From the NCBI RefSeq assembly GCF_001881565.1, contig NZ_MPDJ01000001.1:1503234-1567233 (forward strand): a stretch of DNA of 64,000 nucleotides. The letters are read 5' to 3'. The stretch comes from Eisenbergiella tayi (GTDB lineage Bacteria > Bacillota > Clostridia > Lachnospirales > Lachnospiraceae). Shown here piece after piece: positions 1 to 7,982 of this stretch. How positions within the stretch are numbered: the first letter of the stretch is position 1; each line of letters begins with the position of its first letter. Made by a program: the position numbers and the translations under genes. The notes beneath the pieces were generated by a model. That model was not told the origin of the DNA, searched no databases, and saw only the letters and a program-made list of their open reading frames with translations.

Positions 1-1
1 T

Positions 2-946
2 TTTCCCCGGATAGAAGTCATCATCCCTATCTGGTGCTTTAACGGCTTTTTTCAGTCCATGCTCTGGCCTCCGCTCGTACGTGTGATGGCAGAAGGTCTG
101 GATGAAGAGCATTATAAAAAATGCTGCGTACAGGTATCCGTTGCCTCTTCCGCAGGAATGATTGCCGTATATGTCCTCGCGCCTGTCTGCATATTTATTT
201 CCGGCTGGAGGCTGGCTTTTATTTTCCCCGGCCTTTTAGGTATCGCCACGGCCTTTTTCTGGCTGCTGAGCTTTACCAGACTGCAGTCTGACGGAACCAA
301 CACGGTTTCCGCCTTAAATGTGGAAATGGATACGGACTATACAATAAAACTGCCTGCCCTGTTTCTCCAGGCATCCCTCATTCCCATCCTTCTGGCCATT
401 ATCCTTCATGGGATCCTCCGGGACGGGATTACCACCTGGATGCCCGCTTATATTACGGAAACCTTCGGACTCAGTACTTCCCTGTCCATCCTCACAACGG
501 CGGTACTTCCGATTTTCAGTATTTTCAGCATCACCATCGCCTCATGGCTGCTGCAGAAACTGCATAATGAGCTTTTTACCGCGGGTATCCTTTTTGTAAT
601 AGGAACGCTTTCCTCTCTCCTTTTGCTTCCTTTTTACCAGTCCCTGCCCGTGTTCAGTATCACGATGATGACCCTCATCACAGGCTGCATGTACGGCATT
701 AATCTGCTGCTCATCAGCCGGGTTCCCCGGCATTTTGCCAGATTCGGCCGGGTTGCTACCATATCCGGCATACTGAACGCCTCCACTTACATAGGAAGCT
801 CTCTCTCCACCTATGCCTTCGGCGCTATCTCCGAACGCTTCGGCTGGTTTTACACCATCGCAGTCTGGGTACTGGTCGCACTGGGAGGAGCCCTCCTGTG
901 CTTCTTCACCTTCCGTAAATGGGAACGCTTTTCCAATCCGGATTAG
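2..946 (+). CDS. MFS transporter (5'-truncated by window edge)
   Basis: The reading frame is open from base 2, and the first in-frame Met at 59 lies inside a transmembrane segment, so the N-terminus is outside the window. About 315 residues remain. The early motif N-G-F-F-Q-S-M-L-W-P-P resembles the conserved helix-4 region of organophosphate/anion:H+ antiporters (GlpT/UhpT/hexuronate class) of the major facilitator superfamily. At least eight hydrophobic segments follow, ending in a short basic tail (FRKWERF). Substrate cannot be assigned; an organic anion or phosphorylated solute is the family-based guess. It is followed 103 bp later by an ABC-F gene on the same strand, probably a separate unit. 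Confidence 0.8.
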   Translation, partial: FPRIEVIIPIWCFNGFFQSMLWPPLVRVMAEGLDEEHYKKCCVQVSVASSAGMIAVYVLAPVCIFISGWRLAFIFPGLLGIATAFFWLLSFTRLQSDGTNTVSALNVEMDTDYTIKLPALFLQASLIPILLAIILHGILRDGITTWMPAYITETFGLSTSLSILTTAVLPIFSIFSITIASWLLQKLHNELFTAGILFVIGTLSSLLLLPFYQSLPVFSITMMTLITGCMYGINLLLISRVPRHFARFGRVATISGILNASTYIGSSLSTYAFGAISERFGWFYTIAVWVLVALGGALLCFFTFRKWERFSNPD

Positions 947-1049
947 AATGTATAAAAGATCTGGAAAATGCGGTGTTCTTATGGTATACTTGCGTCGGCT
1001 GGCTTTCTGCCGGCCGTAACCAAGATACCCCGGCAATAGGAGAACCTGC

Positions 1050-2606
1050 ATGAGCATATTAAATGTTGAAAACCTTTCCCATGGTTTTGGGGACAGGGCT
1101 ATTTTTCATGATGTATCCTTCCGTTTGCTCAAGGGAGAGCATATCGGCCTTATCGGCGCCAACGGAGAAGGAAAATCCACTTTTATGAATATAATCACCG
1201 GAAAGCTTCAGCCTGACGAAGGGAAAGTGGAGTGGGCTAAAAATGTACGGGTAGGCTACCTGGATCAGCATACGGTGCTGGAAAAAGGCACCTCAATCCG
1301 TGAAACACTGGCTTCCGCCTTTTCCTTCCTTTTTGAAATGGAAGCTCATATGAATGAAATCTGTGAGAAAATGGGAGAGGCTTCCCCGGAAGAACTGGAC
1401 GTGTATATGGAAGAGCTGGGAACCATACAGGATATGCTCACCATGCATGATTTTTATATGATAGACTCCAAAGTGGAGGAAGTGGGACGCGCCCTGGGGC
1501 TGTCCGATATCGGGCTGGATCGTGACGTTTCCGAGCTGAGCGGCGGCCAGCGCACCAAGGTCCTTCTCGGCAAGCTGCTGCTGGAAAAGCCGGATATCCT
1601 GCTGCTGGACGAGCCTACCAACTATCTGGATGCGGAACATATCGAATGGCTGAAACGCTACCTGAATGAGTATGAAAATGCATTCATCCTCATTTCCCAT
1701 GATATCCCCTTCCTGAACAGCGTCATCAACCTAATTTACCATATGGATAACCAGGCTCTGACCCGTTATGTGGGGGATTATGACAAATTCCAGGAAGTCT
1801 ATGCCATGAAAAAATCCCAGCTGGAAGCCGCTTATAACAAGCAGCAGAAGGAAATTGCCGATCTGAAGGATTTTGTGGCCCGTAATAAGGCACGTGTAGC
1901 CACAAGGAACATGGCCATGTCCCGTCAGAAAAAACTGGATAAAATGGATGTGATTGAATTATCCGGAGAAAAACCGAAGCCGGAATTCCATTTCAAAGAA
2001 GCACGTACCCCGGGCCGCTATATTTTCACCACCTCGGATTTGGTCATCGGTTATGATGAGCCGTTATCCTCGCCGCTGAACCTGTCCATGGAAAGAGGAC
2101 AGAAAATTGCCCTGATCGGAGCCAATGGAATCGGAAAGACAACTCTCCTGAAAAGTATCCTTGGCCTTATCCCTCCCCTCTCCGGGAATGTGGAACAGGG
2201 AGATTATCTGAGCATCGGTTACTTTGAGCAGGAAATGCCCCCTGATATCTCCACAAGCTGTATCGAGGAAATCTGGCAGGAATTTCCCGGCTTTACCCAG
2301 TACGAGGTCCGTTCCGCCCTGGCAAAATGCGGCCTGACCACAAAGCATATCGAGAGCATGGTAAAAGTATTAAGCGGCGGTGAGCAGGCAAAGGTCCGGC
2401 TGTGCAAGCTCATCAACAAGGAAACCAATATCCTGCTGCTGGACGAGCCTACCAATCATCTGGATGTGGATGCCAAGGCAGAACTGAAGCGGGCTCTACT
2501 GGCCTATAAAGGCAGCATTCTCATGGTATGCCATGAACCGGAATTTTATGAAGATCTGGTCACCGATGTATGGGACTGCACCAAATGGACTACCCGGGTA
2601 TTTTAA
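1050..2606 (+). CDS. ABC-F family ATPase
   Basis: A 518-residue soluble protein with two ABC nucleotide-binding domains and no membrane segments. Domain 1 has Walker A GANGEGKST, signature LSGGQ and Walker B LLLDEPTNYLD. Domain 2 has Walker A GANGIGKTT, signature LSGGEQ and Walker B LLLDEPTNHLD. They are joined by a charged interdomain linker (about residues 240-310). This is the ABC-F arrangement; members bind the ribosomal E site and act in translation or as ribosome-protection antibiotic resistance proteins. The short linker and the family context (YbiT/EttA-like) do not decide between housekeeping and resistance. A good RBS (AGGAGA) sits 5 nt before the ATG. An imperfect GC-rich hairpin lies at about 993-1016 in the leader but lacks a T-run, so attenuation is not supported. 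Confidence 0.92.
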   Translation: MSILNVENLSHGFGDRAIFHDVSFRLLKGEHIGLIGANGEGKSTFMNIITGKLQPDEGKVEWAKNVRVGYLDQHTVLEKGTSIRETLASAFSFLFEMEAHMNEICEKMGEASPEELDVYMEELGTIQDMLTMHDFYMIDSKVEEVGRALGLSDIGLDRDVSELSGGQRTKVLLGKLLLEKPDILLLDEPTNYLDAEHIEWLKRYLNEYENAFILISHDIPFLNSVINLIYHMDNQALTRYVGDYDKFQEVYAMKKSQLEAAYNKQQKEIADLKDFVARNKARVATRNMAMSRQKKLDKMDVIELSGEKPKPEFHFKEARTPGRYIFTTSDLVIGYDEPLSSPLNLSMERGQKIALIGANGIGKTTLLKSILGLIPPLSGNVEQGDYLSIGYFEQEMPPDISTSCIEEIWQEFPGFTQYEVRSALAKCGLTTKHIESMVKVLSGGEQAKVRLCKLINKETNILLLDEPTNHLDVDAKAELKRALLAYKGSILMVCHEPEFYEDLVTDVWDCTKWTTRVF

Positions 2607-2623
2607 TTCCGGAAGCTTTCAGC

Positions 2624-3322
2624 TCAATGATACAAAAGCTCCCATAAAGCCCCTGACAGCAGGGGCTGCAGGGTCAGCATAAGAAAAAGGATAATTCCGA
2701 AGCAAAGCTCCATTTCATAGCGGGCGGCGGGGGATTCCTCCCGTTCCTCCGCACCTTTACCATTCTGCCCGTCCTCTTCCCCCCATAAGCTGCCTTCTTC
2801 CGGCTTTTCTCCTGCCCCGAACCGTTCACACAGCCCGGGCATTATCTTCAAAATCACTTTAAATAACAGATATCCCACCCATGTCCCCAGGGTATTCATA
2901 AGCAAATCATCTATATCGGTGGCCCGGAAAGAAAACAGTTGTATCAGTTCAATGAACAGCGAAAAAAGGAACCCGATACTCACTGTCTTTTCCACCAGCC
3001 GTTCCCTCTTCCAAAGCAGCGGAAGCAAAAAACCAAAAGGCACGAACAGAAGCATGTTTTTAAAATACTGGCTGAAATCAGTAAAAATATCAACCATGGG
3101 AATCATATTGATGTTCGCATCAAACTGAAAATGGTATATGGCAGGAACCCCTGTTACCGTAATGATTCCGGCCAGCAAAAACGCAAACAGCAGCACGCCT
3201 GCCGTATGCCAGGGCTTCTTTTCCTCTTTCTTCTGTATTTTTTTCTCCAGCCATAAAAGAACCGGAACCGAAAGCACCAGCCCGCTGCCGGCGCCAATCG
3301 CCAAATCCATCAAAAACAGCAT
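2624..3322 (-). CDS. VanZ family membrane protein
   Basis: A 232-residue protein with an N-terminal transmembrane helix and further helices. The central block PMVDIFTDFSQYFKNMLLFVPFGFLLPLLW, followed by the ELIQLF...TDIDDLLMNTLGTWVGYLL region, is the hallmark of the VanZ domain. VanZ proteins are polytopic membrane proteins associated with low-level teicoplanin resistance; their biochemical role is unresolved. About 50 hydrophilic residues (Glu/Gly/Lys-rich, about 160-205) are inserted between the VanZ core and the last transmembrane helix, which is longer than usual. It converges on the ABC-F gene with only 17 bp between them and no clear terminator. Confidence 0.85.
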   Translation of the reverse strand: MLFLMDLAIGAGSGLVLSVPVLLWLEKKIQKKEEKKPWHTAGVLLFAFLLAGIITVTGVPAIYHFQFDANINMIPMVDIFTDFSQYFKNMLLFVPFGFLLPLLWKRERLVEKTVSIGFLFSLFIELIQLFSFRATDIDDLLMNTLGTWVGYLLFKVILKIMPGLCERFGAGEKPEEGSLWGEEDGQNGKGAEEREESPAARYEMELCFGIILFLMLTLQPLLSGALWELLYH

Positions 3323-3565
3323 AAAAATATCCTCCCGCCTAAAGCTTCAAACATACATATTTTATTATCTGTATTCTAATCATACCCCATGAAAAATAAA
3401 ACTTTATTTAGTTCCCATTAAGATTCTATAAAGATCTGTATAAGAACGTTTCGATCGTATACTTTTTTTTATATTTGTGATAGGATGAAGGGGCAGTTTC
3501 CCACAATTCAGCTATATATAATACTTTTCGGAATACCCTGCCAAAAGAATAAGAGGCAAACAGAA

Positions 3566-4810
3566 ATGGATCTGATTAATCAATTTATTGAAAACTACAA
3601 GAAAAAAATAAAATTTTATGAAACGGCCGGACGGATTGCGGCCGATATGCTGGAAGATTCCCTGCGTTCTTCCGGTATCCGCGCCATGGTGACATCCCGT
3701 GCCAAAAGCCCCGGAAGGCTGAAAATCAAGGTCTCCCAGCGGAATGAAAAACGAGAAACTCCCTATAAGAATATGGGTGAAATTTATGCTGACATCGCCG
3801 ATCTTTCCGGCGTGCGCGTCTCCCTTTATTTCCCCGGTGACCGGGCAAAAGCGGACAGAGTCATCAACAACCTTTTTGCAGTGGCGGAGACGAAAAAGTT
3901 TCCTGTCCAGTCCAAACAGCCTTCCTATAACAAACGTTTTTCCGGTTATTGGGCCACACACTATCGGGCCAGCATGAAAGAAGAATCCCTGGAAAAAAGC
4001 AAGCTGAAATATGCGCCGGTCCGTCTTGAAATACAGGTGGCGTCCGTCCTGATGCATGCCTGGTCGGAGGTGGAGCATGATCTGGTTTATAAGCCGCTCC
4101 AGGGTACTCTTTCCGATGAGGAGCTTTCTATCCTGGATGAGCTGAACGGGCTGGTCCTGAGCGGTGAAATCGCCCTGGAACGCCTTCAGGCCGCCGGAAA
4201 CGAGAGAATTCAGAGTAAAAATACCGCATTCAATAACCAATACGATCTGGCGGCTTACCTGTATAACTATCTGAGTACAAGATACAAAAGATTTGATATC
4301 GAACCCCGTATGGGGAATGTGGAACTTCTGCTGCGTCTGATGGGACGGCTGAAAATAGCCAACGTAAAGGAACTGGAACCGATTCTGAAATCCACAAAGC
4401 TGGTTAACGACAAACGCACCATCACGGAGCAGCTCATTGACCAGATAATCTGCGGAAATGAAAAACGCTATCACCTCTACCGCGAGCTTCGCGCTCCCGG
4501 AGAGAAACTGGCAAAGGATCAGTTCCAGGCTATGGAATATTTCATGAAGCCCTGGATCAGCCTGGAAACCGTACTGGGCCGTCTCACTCTGAAAAGCAAT
4601 CCCAAGGCGAGAGGCACCTTTAATGTCAACAGCCTGAAACGGATGAAAGTACTCAGCAAAGAAAGCCTGGATAAGGTGGTGGCTCTCCGGAACGCCCGAA
4701 ACGGGCTGGTCCACGGCATCGAATATCCCACCACCGCAGCTATGATTAAAATGGGGGACGATGTTCGTTCCATTCTTTCCCAGCTTTCCGACGCCCCCCA
4801 GAATACATAA
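3566..4810 (+). CDS. RelA/SpoT-domain nucleotidyltransferase with HEPN-like C-terminus
   Basis: A 414-residue protein if started at 3566 (MDLINQF; AAGAGG lies about 11 nt upstream). An in-frame ATG at 3485 is possible but has no good RBS. Residues about 20-190 form a RelA/SpoT synthetase domain: AKSPGRLKIKV, the IADLSGVRVSLYFPG block, SGYWATHY and the catalytic-type RLEIQV...W-EVEHDLVYK block. No HD hydrolase, TGS or ACT domain is present. The ~220-residue C-terminal half is helical and ends with RNARNGLVHG. Arg378 and His383 there form an R-x4-H motif as in HEPN ribonuclease domains. A (p)ppGpp/pppApp-type or tRNA-pyrophosphorylating activity is expected from the family; the HEPN assignment is inference from the motif. 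It ends base-to-base against nth. Confidence 0.8.
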   Translation: MDLINQFIENYKKKIKFYETAGRIAADMLEDSLRSSGIRAMVTSRAKSPGRLKIKVSQRNEKRETPYKNMGEIYADIADLSGVRVSLYFPGDRAKADRVINNLFAVAETKKFPVQSKQPSYNKRFSGYWATHYRASMKEESLEKSKLKYAPVRLEIQVASVLMHAWSEVEHDLVYKPLQGTLSDEELSILDELNGLVLSGEIALERLQAAGNERIQSKNTAFNNQYDLAAYLYNYLSTRYKRFDIEPRMGNVELLLRLMGRLKIANVKELEPILKSTKLVNDKRTITEQLIDQIICGNEKRYHLYRELRAPGEKLAKDQFQAMEYFMKPWISLETVLGRLTLKSNPKARGTFNVNSLKRMKVLSKESLDKVVALRNARNGLVHGIEYPTTAAMIKMGDDVRSILSQLSDAPQNT

Positions 4811-5443
4811 TTAATCGACTTCCTTCTTTTCACACCATTCCTGCAGCGGGCAATCCTGACACCGTGCCTTCCGGGCCGTACAGATTGCCCGTCCCAGATA
4901 GATAAGCTGAAAATTTATCCGGTTCCAGTGCTCCTTTGGAAGCACCTTCATCAGCTCCTGCTCCACCTGCTGCGGATTTTTTCCCTCCGCCCAGCCCAGT
5001 CTGCGGGAAATACGGAAAACGTGTGTGTCCACTGTCACCCCCGGAATCCCATAGGCATCAGCCAGAAACAGAGTGGCTGTCTTTCTTCCGACTCCTGCAA
5101 GCTTCAGCACCTCATCCAGCTTATCCGGCACCTTTCCGCCATATTCACTGACGATCTGCTCACAGCATTTTTTGATATTTTTAGCTTTATTCTTATACAA
5201 ACCTACCGAACGGATATACTGCTCGATTTCTTCCGCCGGCGCCTCCGCTACAGCCTGCGCGGTCTGAAAATGCCCGAACAGTTCCGGCAGCGCCTCATCC
5301 ACCTGCTTATCCGTACTCTGGGCACTGAGCATAATAGCTGTCAGCAGCTGCCAGTCATGGTTATGGTAAAAGCCCTCCTTCGTTGTTCCATATGTCTTAT
5401 CCAGCATATTTAAAACGTGGGTTACTTTTTCCTTTTTTGTCAT
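4811..5443 (-). CDS. nth: endonuclease III
   Basis: A 210-residue DNA glycosylase/AP lyase of base excision repair acting on oxidised pyrimidines. The helix-hairpin-helix LKLAGVGRKTA contains the catalytic Lys, and VDTHVFR contains the catalytic Asp. The C-terminal cluster loop C-x6-C-x2-C-x5-C (CTARKARCQDCPLQEWC) binds a [4Fe-4S] cluster. Length and order match Nth exactly. Its stop codon abuts the stop of the convergent RelA/SpoT-domain gene. Confidence 0.97.
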   Translation of the reverse strand: MTKKEKVTHVLNMLDKTYGTTKEGFYHNHDWQLLTAIMLSAQSTDKQVDEALPELFGHFQTAQAVAEAPAEEIEQYIRSVGLYKNKAKNIKKCCEQIVSEYGGKVPDKLDEVLKLAGVGRKTATLFLADAYGIPGVTVDTHVFRISRRLGWAEGKNPQQVEQELMKVLPKEHWNRINFQLIYLGRAICTARKARCQDCPLQEWCEKKEVD

Positions 5444-5532
5444 ATGTATTCCCCTTTAAAAATCTTTTTTCCATACAGGCATTATACTATGTTTTCAGGC
5501 GGATATCCACTTTCCTCCATAAAAGGACACAG

Positions 5533-5558
5533 AAAAAGCATCCTCTTAAGGATGCTTA
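5533..5558 (-). terminator. rho-independent terminator of the Nudix operon
   Basis: Eight-bp stem AAGCATCC/GGATGCTT (5536-5543 with 5550-5557), a six-base loop, and a run of five T on the minus strand. It overlaps the stop codon of the 48-aa peptide gene and closes the minus-strand operon that begins near 7675. Confidence 0.8.
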
Positions 5559-5702
5559 TACCTGCCGGATTTTGGGCTCCACCGCTTCGGAACGCACATT
5601 ATGCGACTGGTTCTGGTTCTCCGGCTTCACCTTTTGTGTTATGCTGTTGAATTTCTCATTGTTTTTCTTCTGGTTTATTTTTTCCTGCTTGTCTTTATCC
5701 AT
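5556..5702 (-). CDS. small hydrophilic protein, 48 aa
   Basis: This is an ORF too short for standard cut-offs. It has an ATG at 5702 preceded by GAGGTG at 6-nt spacing, 48 codons, and a TAA lying inside the following terminator stem. The product is very polar: Lys/Gln/Asn/Glu-rich, no Cys, no hydrophobic segment. It starts MDKDKQEKINQKKNNEKF and ends EAVEPKIRQV. It lies 39 bp after the alpha/beta hydrolase and before the shared terminator, so it is probably the last gene of that operon. Small Asn/Gln/Lys-rich proteins are common in spore-forming Clostridia, but no function is recognised. The RBS and terminator placement are the main support. Confidence 0.6.
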   Translation of the reverse strand: MDKDKQEKINQKKNNEKFNSITQKVKPENQNQSHNVRSEAVEPKIRQV

Positions 5703-5741
5703 TTTCTCACCTCAGGAATAGTATAGGCAAACCAACAGAAA

Positions 5742-6524
5742 CTATTCTTTAACCTCATTAAAAAAAGGTTCTGCCACAGCCAGCCATTCCTGCGGCAGAT
5801 AAATGGCAAGATAACCATGATTATAACCTTTCGCTTCATATATTCTGCAGGACGGCACAAAGGATTGGAATAATCGCGCCGATTCCTTTACACACTTCAT
5901 TTCCTTTTCCCCATACCAGTACATAACCTCCGCAGTCGTATCCCTGACACTTTCCTTCAGCCTGTACTCAGCCATATAAGTACGGTACATATTTTCCAGA
6001 GATTCCATTCTGACACGGGGCATGTCCTGGATATAATATGCCTGTATTTCCTCAGGATACTGCATTTTGGCCGGAAGGAGCTTCGGCATCCACCTGATCT
6101 GACGGCGGCAGGCCTTTTCACTGAACATAAACCTGCTGCCGAACCGGATAACAGCCATACAGTAACGCGCCATGCCCGGCTGTGGGAAACACAGGCTTCC
6201 GTCTATGATGGCCTTCCGGGTTATATCCGCTTTTCTGGATAACAGCTCCATCACGATTTGCCCTCCAAGCGATACTCCTCCCAACGCAAAAAGATGTCCG
6301 CCGCAGTTTTCTTCAATATAAGCCATCAGCTTATCCGCAGAATCCTCCGTGGATTTGTAAGTGAGGGCATATTCCTCCCCGTGTCCATCCAGAGTCGGAA
6401 GTATCACATGATAACGATCTGATAACGCCCGCGCCTGACGCAGATAATTCCACCATGCGTTTCCCCCTCCGTGTATCAGCATAATGTGGGGATTTTTTTT
6501 ACTGCCGAACTCATGAAATTTCAT
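5742..6524 (-). CDS. alpha/beta-fold hydrolase
   Basis: A 260-residue cytosolic protein. MLIHGGGNAWWNY gives the oxyanion-hole HGGG/HG strand, GGVSLGGQ is the nucleophile elbow (Ser), and YNHGYLAI near the end carries the likely catalytic His. The acid is probably in the GEKEMKC region. This is a serine hydrolase/esterase of the AB_hydrolase family with unknown substrate. It lies 22 bp after the Cys-rich unknown and shares its operon. Confidence 0.85.
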   Translation of the reverse strand: MKFHEFGSKKNPHIMLIHGGGNAWWNYLRQARALSDRYHVILPTLDGHGEEYALTYKSTEDSADKLMAYIEENCGGHLFALGGVSLGGQIVMELLSRKADITRKAIIDGSLCFPQPGMARYCMAVIRFGSRFMFSEKACRRQIRWMPKLLPAKMQYPEEIQAYYIQDMPRVRMESLENMYRTYMAEYRLKESVRDTTAEVMYWYGEKEMKCVKESARLFQSFVPSCRIYEAKGYNHGYLAIYLPQEWLAVAEPFFNEVKE

Positions 6525-6546
6525 TTTATTTTCCCTTCCGTATCAT

Positions 6547-7131
6547 TTATCCTATTATTTCCATAATAAAAACACAGGGCTTTTCCCCTTCGCTGTCCAA
6601 TGGTGAGGAAACCACCTCTTTCACTCTCAGTTTCAAACCCAGCATGATTTCATAATGGAAACGGAAATGCCCTCCGCAGCAAAAACAATAGGTCTTTGAG
6701 ACAGGATAATCCCTTTTCAACTTATTGAAATTAGGGCAGGAGCATGCATATTTGTCTCCATCCCTGTAATATACCGCATGAACGGTGATCGTACCGTCCT
6801 CATTTAATATGGGGGTTCCCATATAGTCCTCTTCCCTTATTTTTGCCAGTCTTTCCTTCCACGGAAGCTCCTTATTTTCACGGGCAAAGGCTTTGGATGC
6901 TTTTTCCCTGGCGCCGCTTTTACAGCACGCATTCCAGTCCAGCATATCCCTCTTTTTACCGGCATCCACTTTTTCATCCATAATATCTATGGCACGTTTA
7001 AAATAGGATGCCTTAATTTTTTTCGGAGTACTGCTTACTACCTGTTCAAAACCGGCATTGATCTGATCAATAATGGATGCATCCACATTGAATTTTACAA
7101 GTGATTCTCTGAACTTTTCAGGACATGGCAT
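6547..7131 (-). CDS. conserved protein of unknown function with Cys-rich C-terminal half
   Basis: 194 residues from the ATG at 7131, which has AAGGGGG at 8-nt spacing; the ATG at 7137 is too close to that RBS. The N-terminal half is helical and basic (KKIKASYFKRAIDIMDEKVD). The C-terminal half has CSCPNFN, then SKTYCFCCGGHFRFHYEIMLG, a cluster of Cys and His that could bind metal. The segment GLKLRVKEVVSSPLDS...PCVFIMEI resembles the ends of small ligand- or heme-type V4R-like domains, but I do not recognise the family with confidence. It sits between a Nudix hydrolase (31 bp upstream) and an alpha/beta hydrolase (22 bp downstream), suggesting co-transcription. Confidence 0.75.
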   Translation of the reverse strand: MPCPEKFRESLVKFNVDASIIDQINAGFEQVVSSTPKKIKASYFKRAIDIMDEKVDAGKKRDMLDWNACCKSGAREKASKAFARENKELPWKERLAKIREEDYMGTPILNEDGTITVHAVYYRDGDKYACSCPNFNKLKRDYPVSKTYCFCCGGHFRFHYEIMLGLKLRVKEVVSSPLDSEGEKPCVFIMEIIG

Positions 7132-7162
7132 AATCATTTCCCCCTTTTCATGACAGCAGCTT

Positions 7163-7675
7163 TTAATCAGTCTTTCTTACTCGGAGGAATTCCTCCAATG
7201 CGGCTCTATCTTTAGCCTGAATAAATTTTTTCTGAACGGTATCATGTACCGGATCGGTTATCAATCTGATCGTTTCTTCCAGACTGTGCCACTGTACATG
7301 CATTCCGCTTTTTCTTTCATCTTCCTCCAGATTAGTCTGCCCCTGCAGTCCCGCTGTTTTAACAACATAGTAATATGAGTACTGTACAAAATCACAATGT
7401 GCCCGGTTTTCATATACATATCCCAATTCCTGGACTATTTCGCACAAGTAGCCGGTTTCTTCCAATACCTCACGCTTCACAGCTTCCCGTCTGTTCTCTC
7501 CATCCTGAATTCCGCCTCCCGGCAGAGAATACAAATGGAAAACAGGTGAATACATAACCGCGATTTCATTATTGTCATTAACCATGACAGCCCTTGCGGC
7601 AAATCTAGGTTCTGCTTCCGTTATCCCTTCTTTATTTAATATTTCCATGTCTGTTATTTTTTTCAGCAGTCTCAT
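7163..7675 (-). CDS. Nudix hydrolase
   Basis: About 170 residues. The Nudix box G-x5-E-x7-REVLEETG-x is intact (starting GGIQDGENRREAVKREV), giving a Mg2+-dependent nucleoside-diphosphate-X hydrolase; substrate unknown. The start is set at the ATG of MRLLKKITD (7675), preceded by AGGGGG at 6 nt. The longer frame to 7747 would start at TTG with its own Shine-Dalgarno-like sequence inside the coding region, so it is less likely. First gene of the operon ending at the 5533-5558 terminator. Confidence 0.88.
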   Translation of the reverse strand: MRLLKKITDMEILNKEGITEAEPRFAARAVMVNDNNEIAVMYSPVFHLYSLPGGGIQDGENRREAVKREVLEETGYLCEIVQELGYVYENRAHCDFVQYSYYYVVKTAGLQGQTNLEEDERKSGMHVQWHSLEETIRLITDPVHDTVQKKFIQAKDRAALEEFLRVRKTD

Positions 7676-7982
7676 TTCAGCCCCCTGAGAAACCTTTTTT
7701 ATATTCCCTTCAGTATTATAAAAAATATATATTTCCCCTCCTGACAATTCAGCAGTTCCGGAATTCTTTCCTTACAAAAGCTTTCCTAGATTATAGCATA
7801 ATATGATGATAAAAGTTACAATAAGAAAAGGAAAAATATATTGGCAGGGAAACCAAATTACTGATTAAATGTCTCCGTACTATATGCTATACTGATCCCA
7901 TACCATGCAGCGGACAATCCGCCCATTGCATACATACAAAGCGATCCCGGCACATGCCGGATACAGACAGGAGAGTTATGAT

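Noticed and set aside
993..1016. Attenuator before the ABC-F gene
   Set aside because: The hairpin has a mismatch, no T-run and no leader ORF.
3512..4714. 400-codon minus-strand frame opposite the RelA/SpoT gene
   Set aside because: It is a shadow of the plus-strand gene, which has clear family motifs; the minus frame has none.
7905..7982. Upstream start for the GH78-like protein
   Set aside because: No RBS; the ATG at 7983 has AGGAGAG at 7 nt and the family N-terminus begins there.
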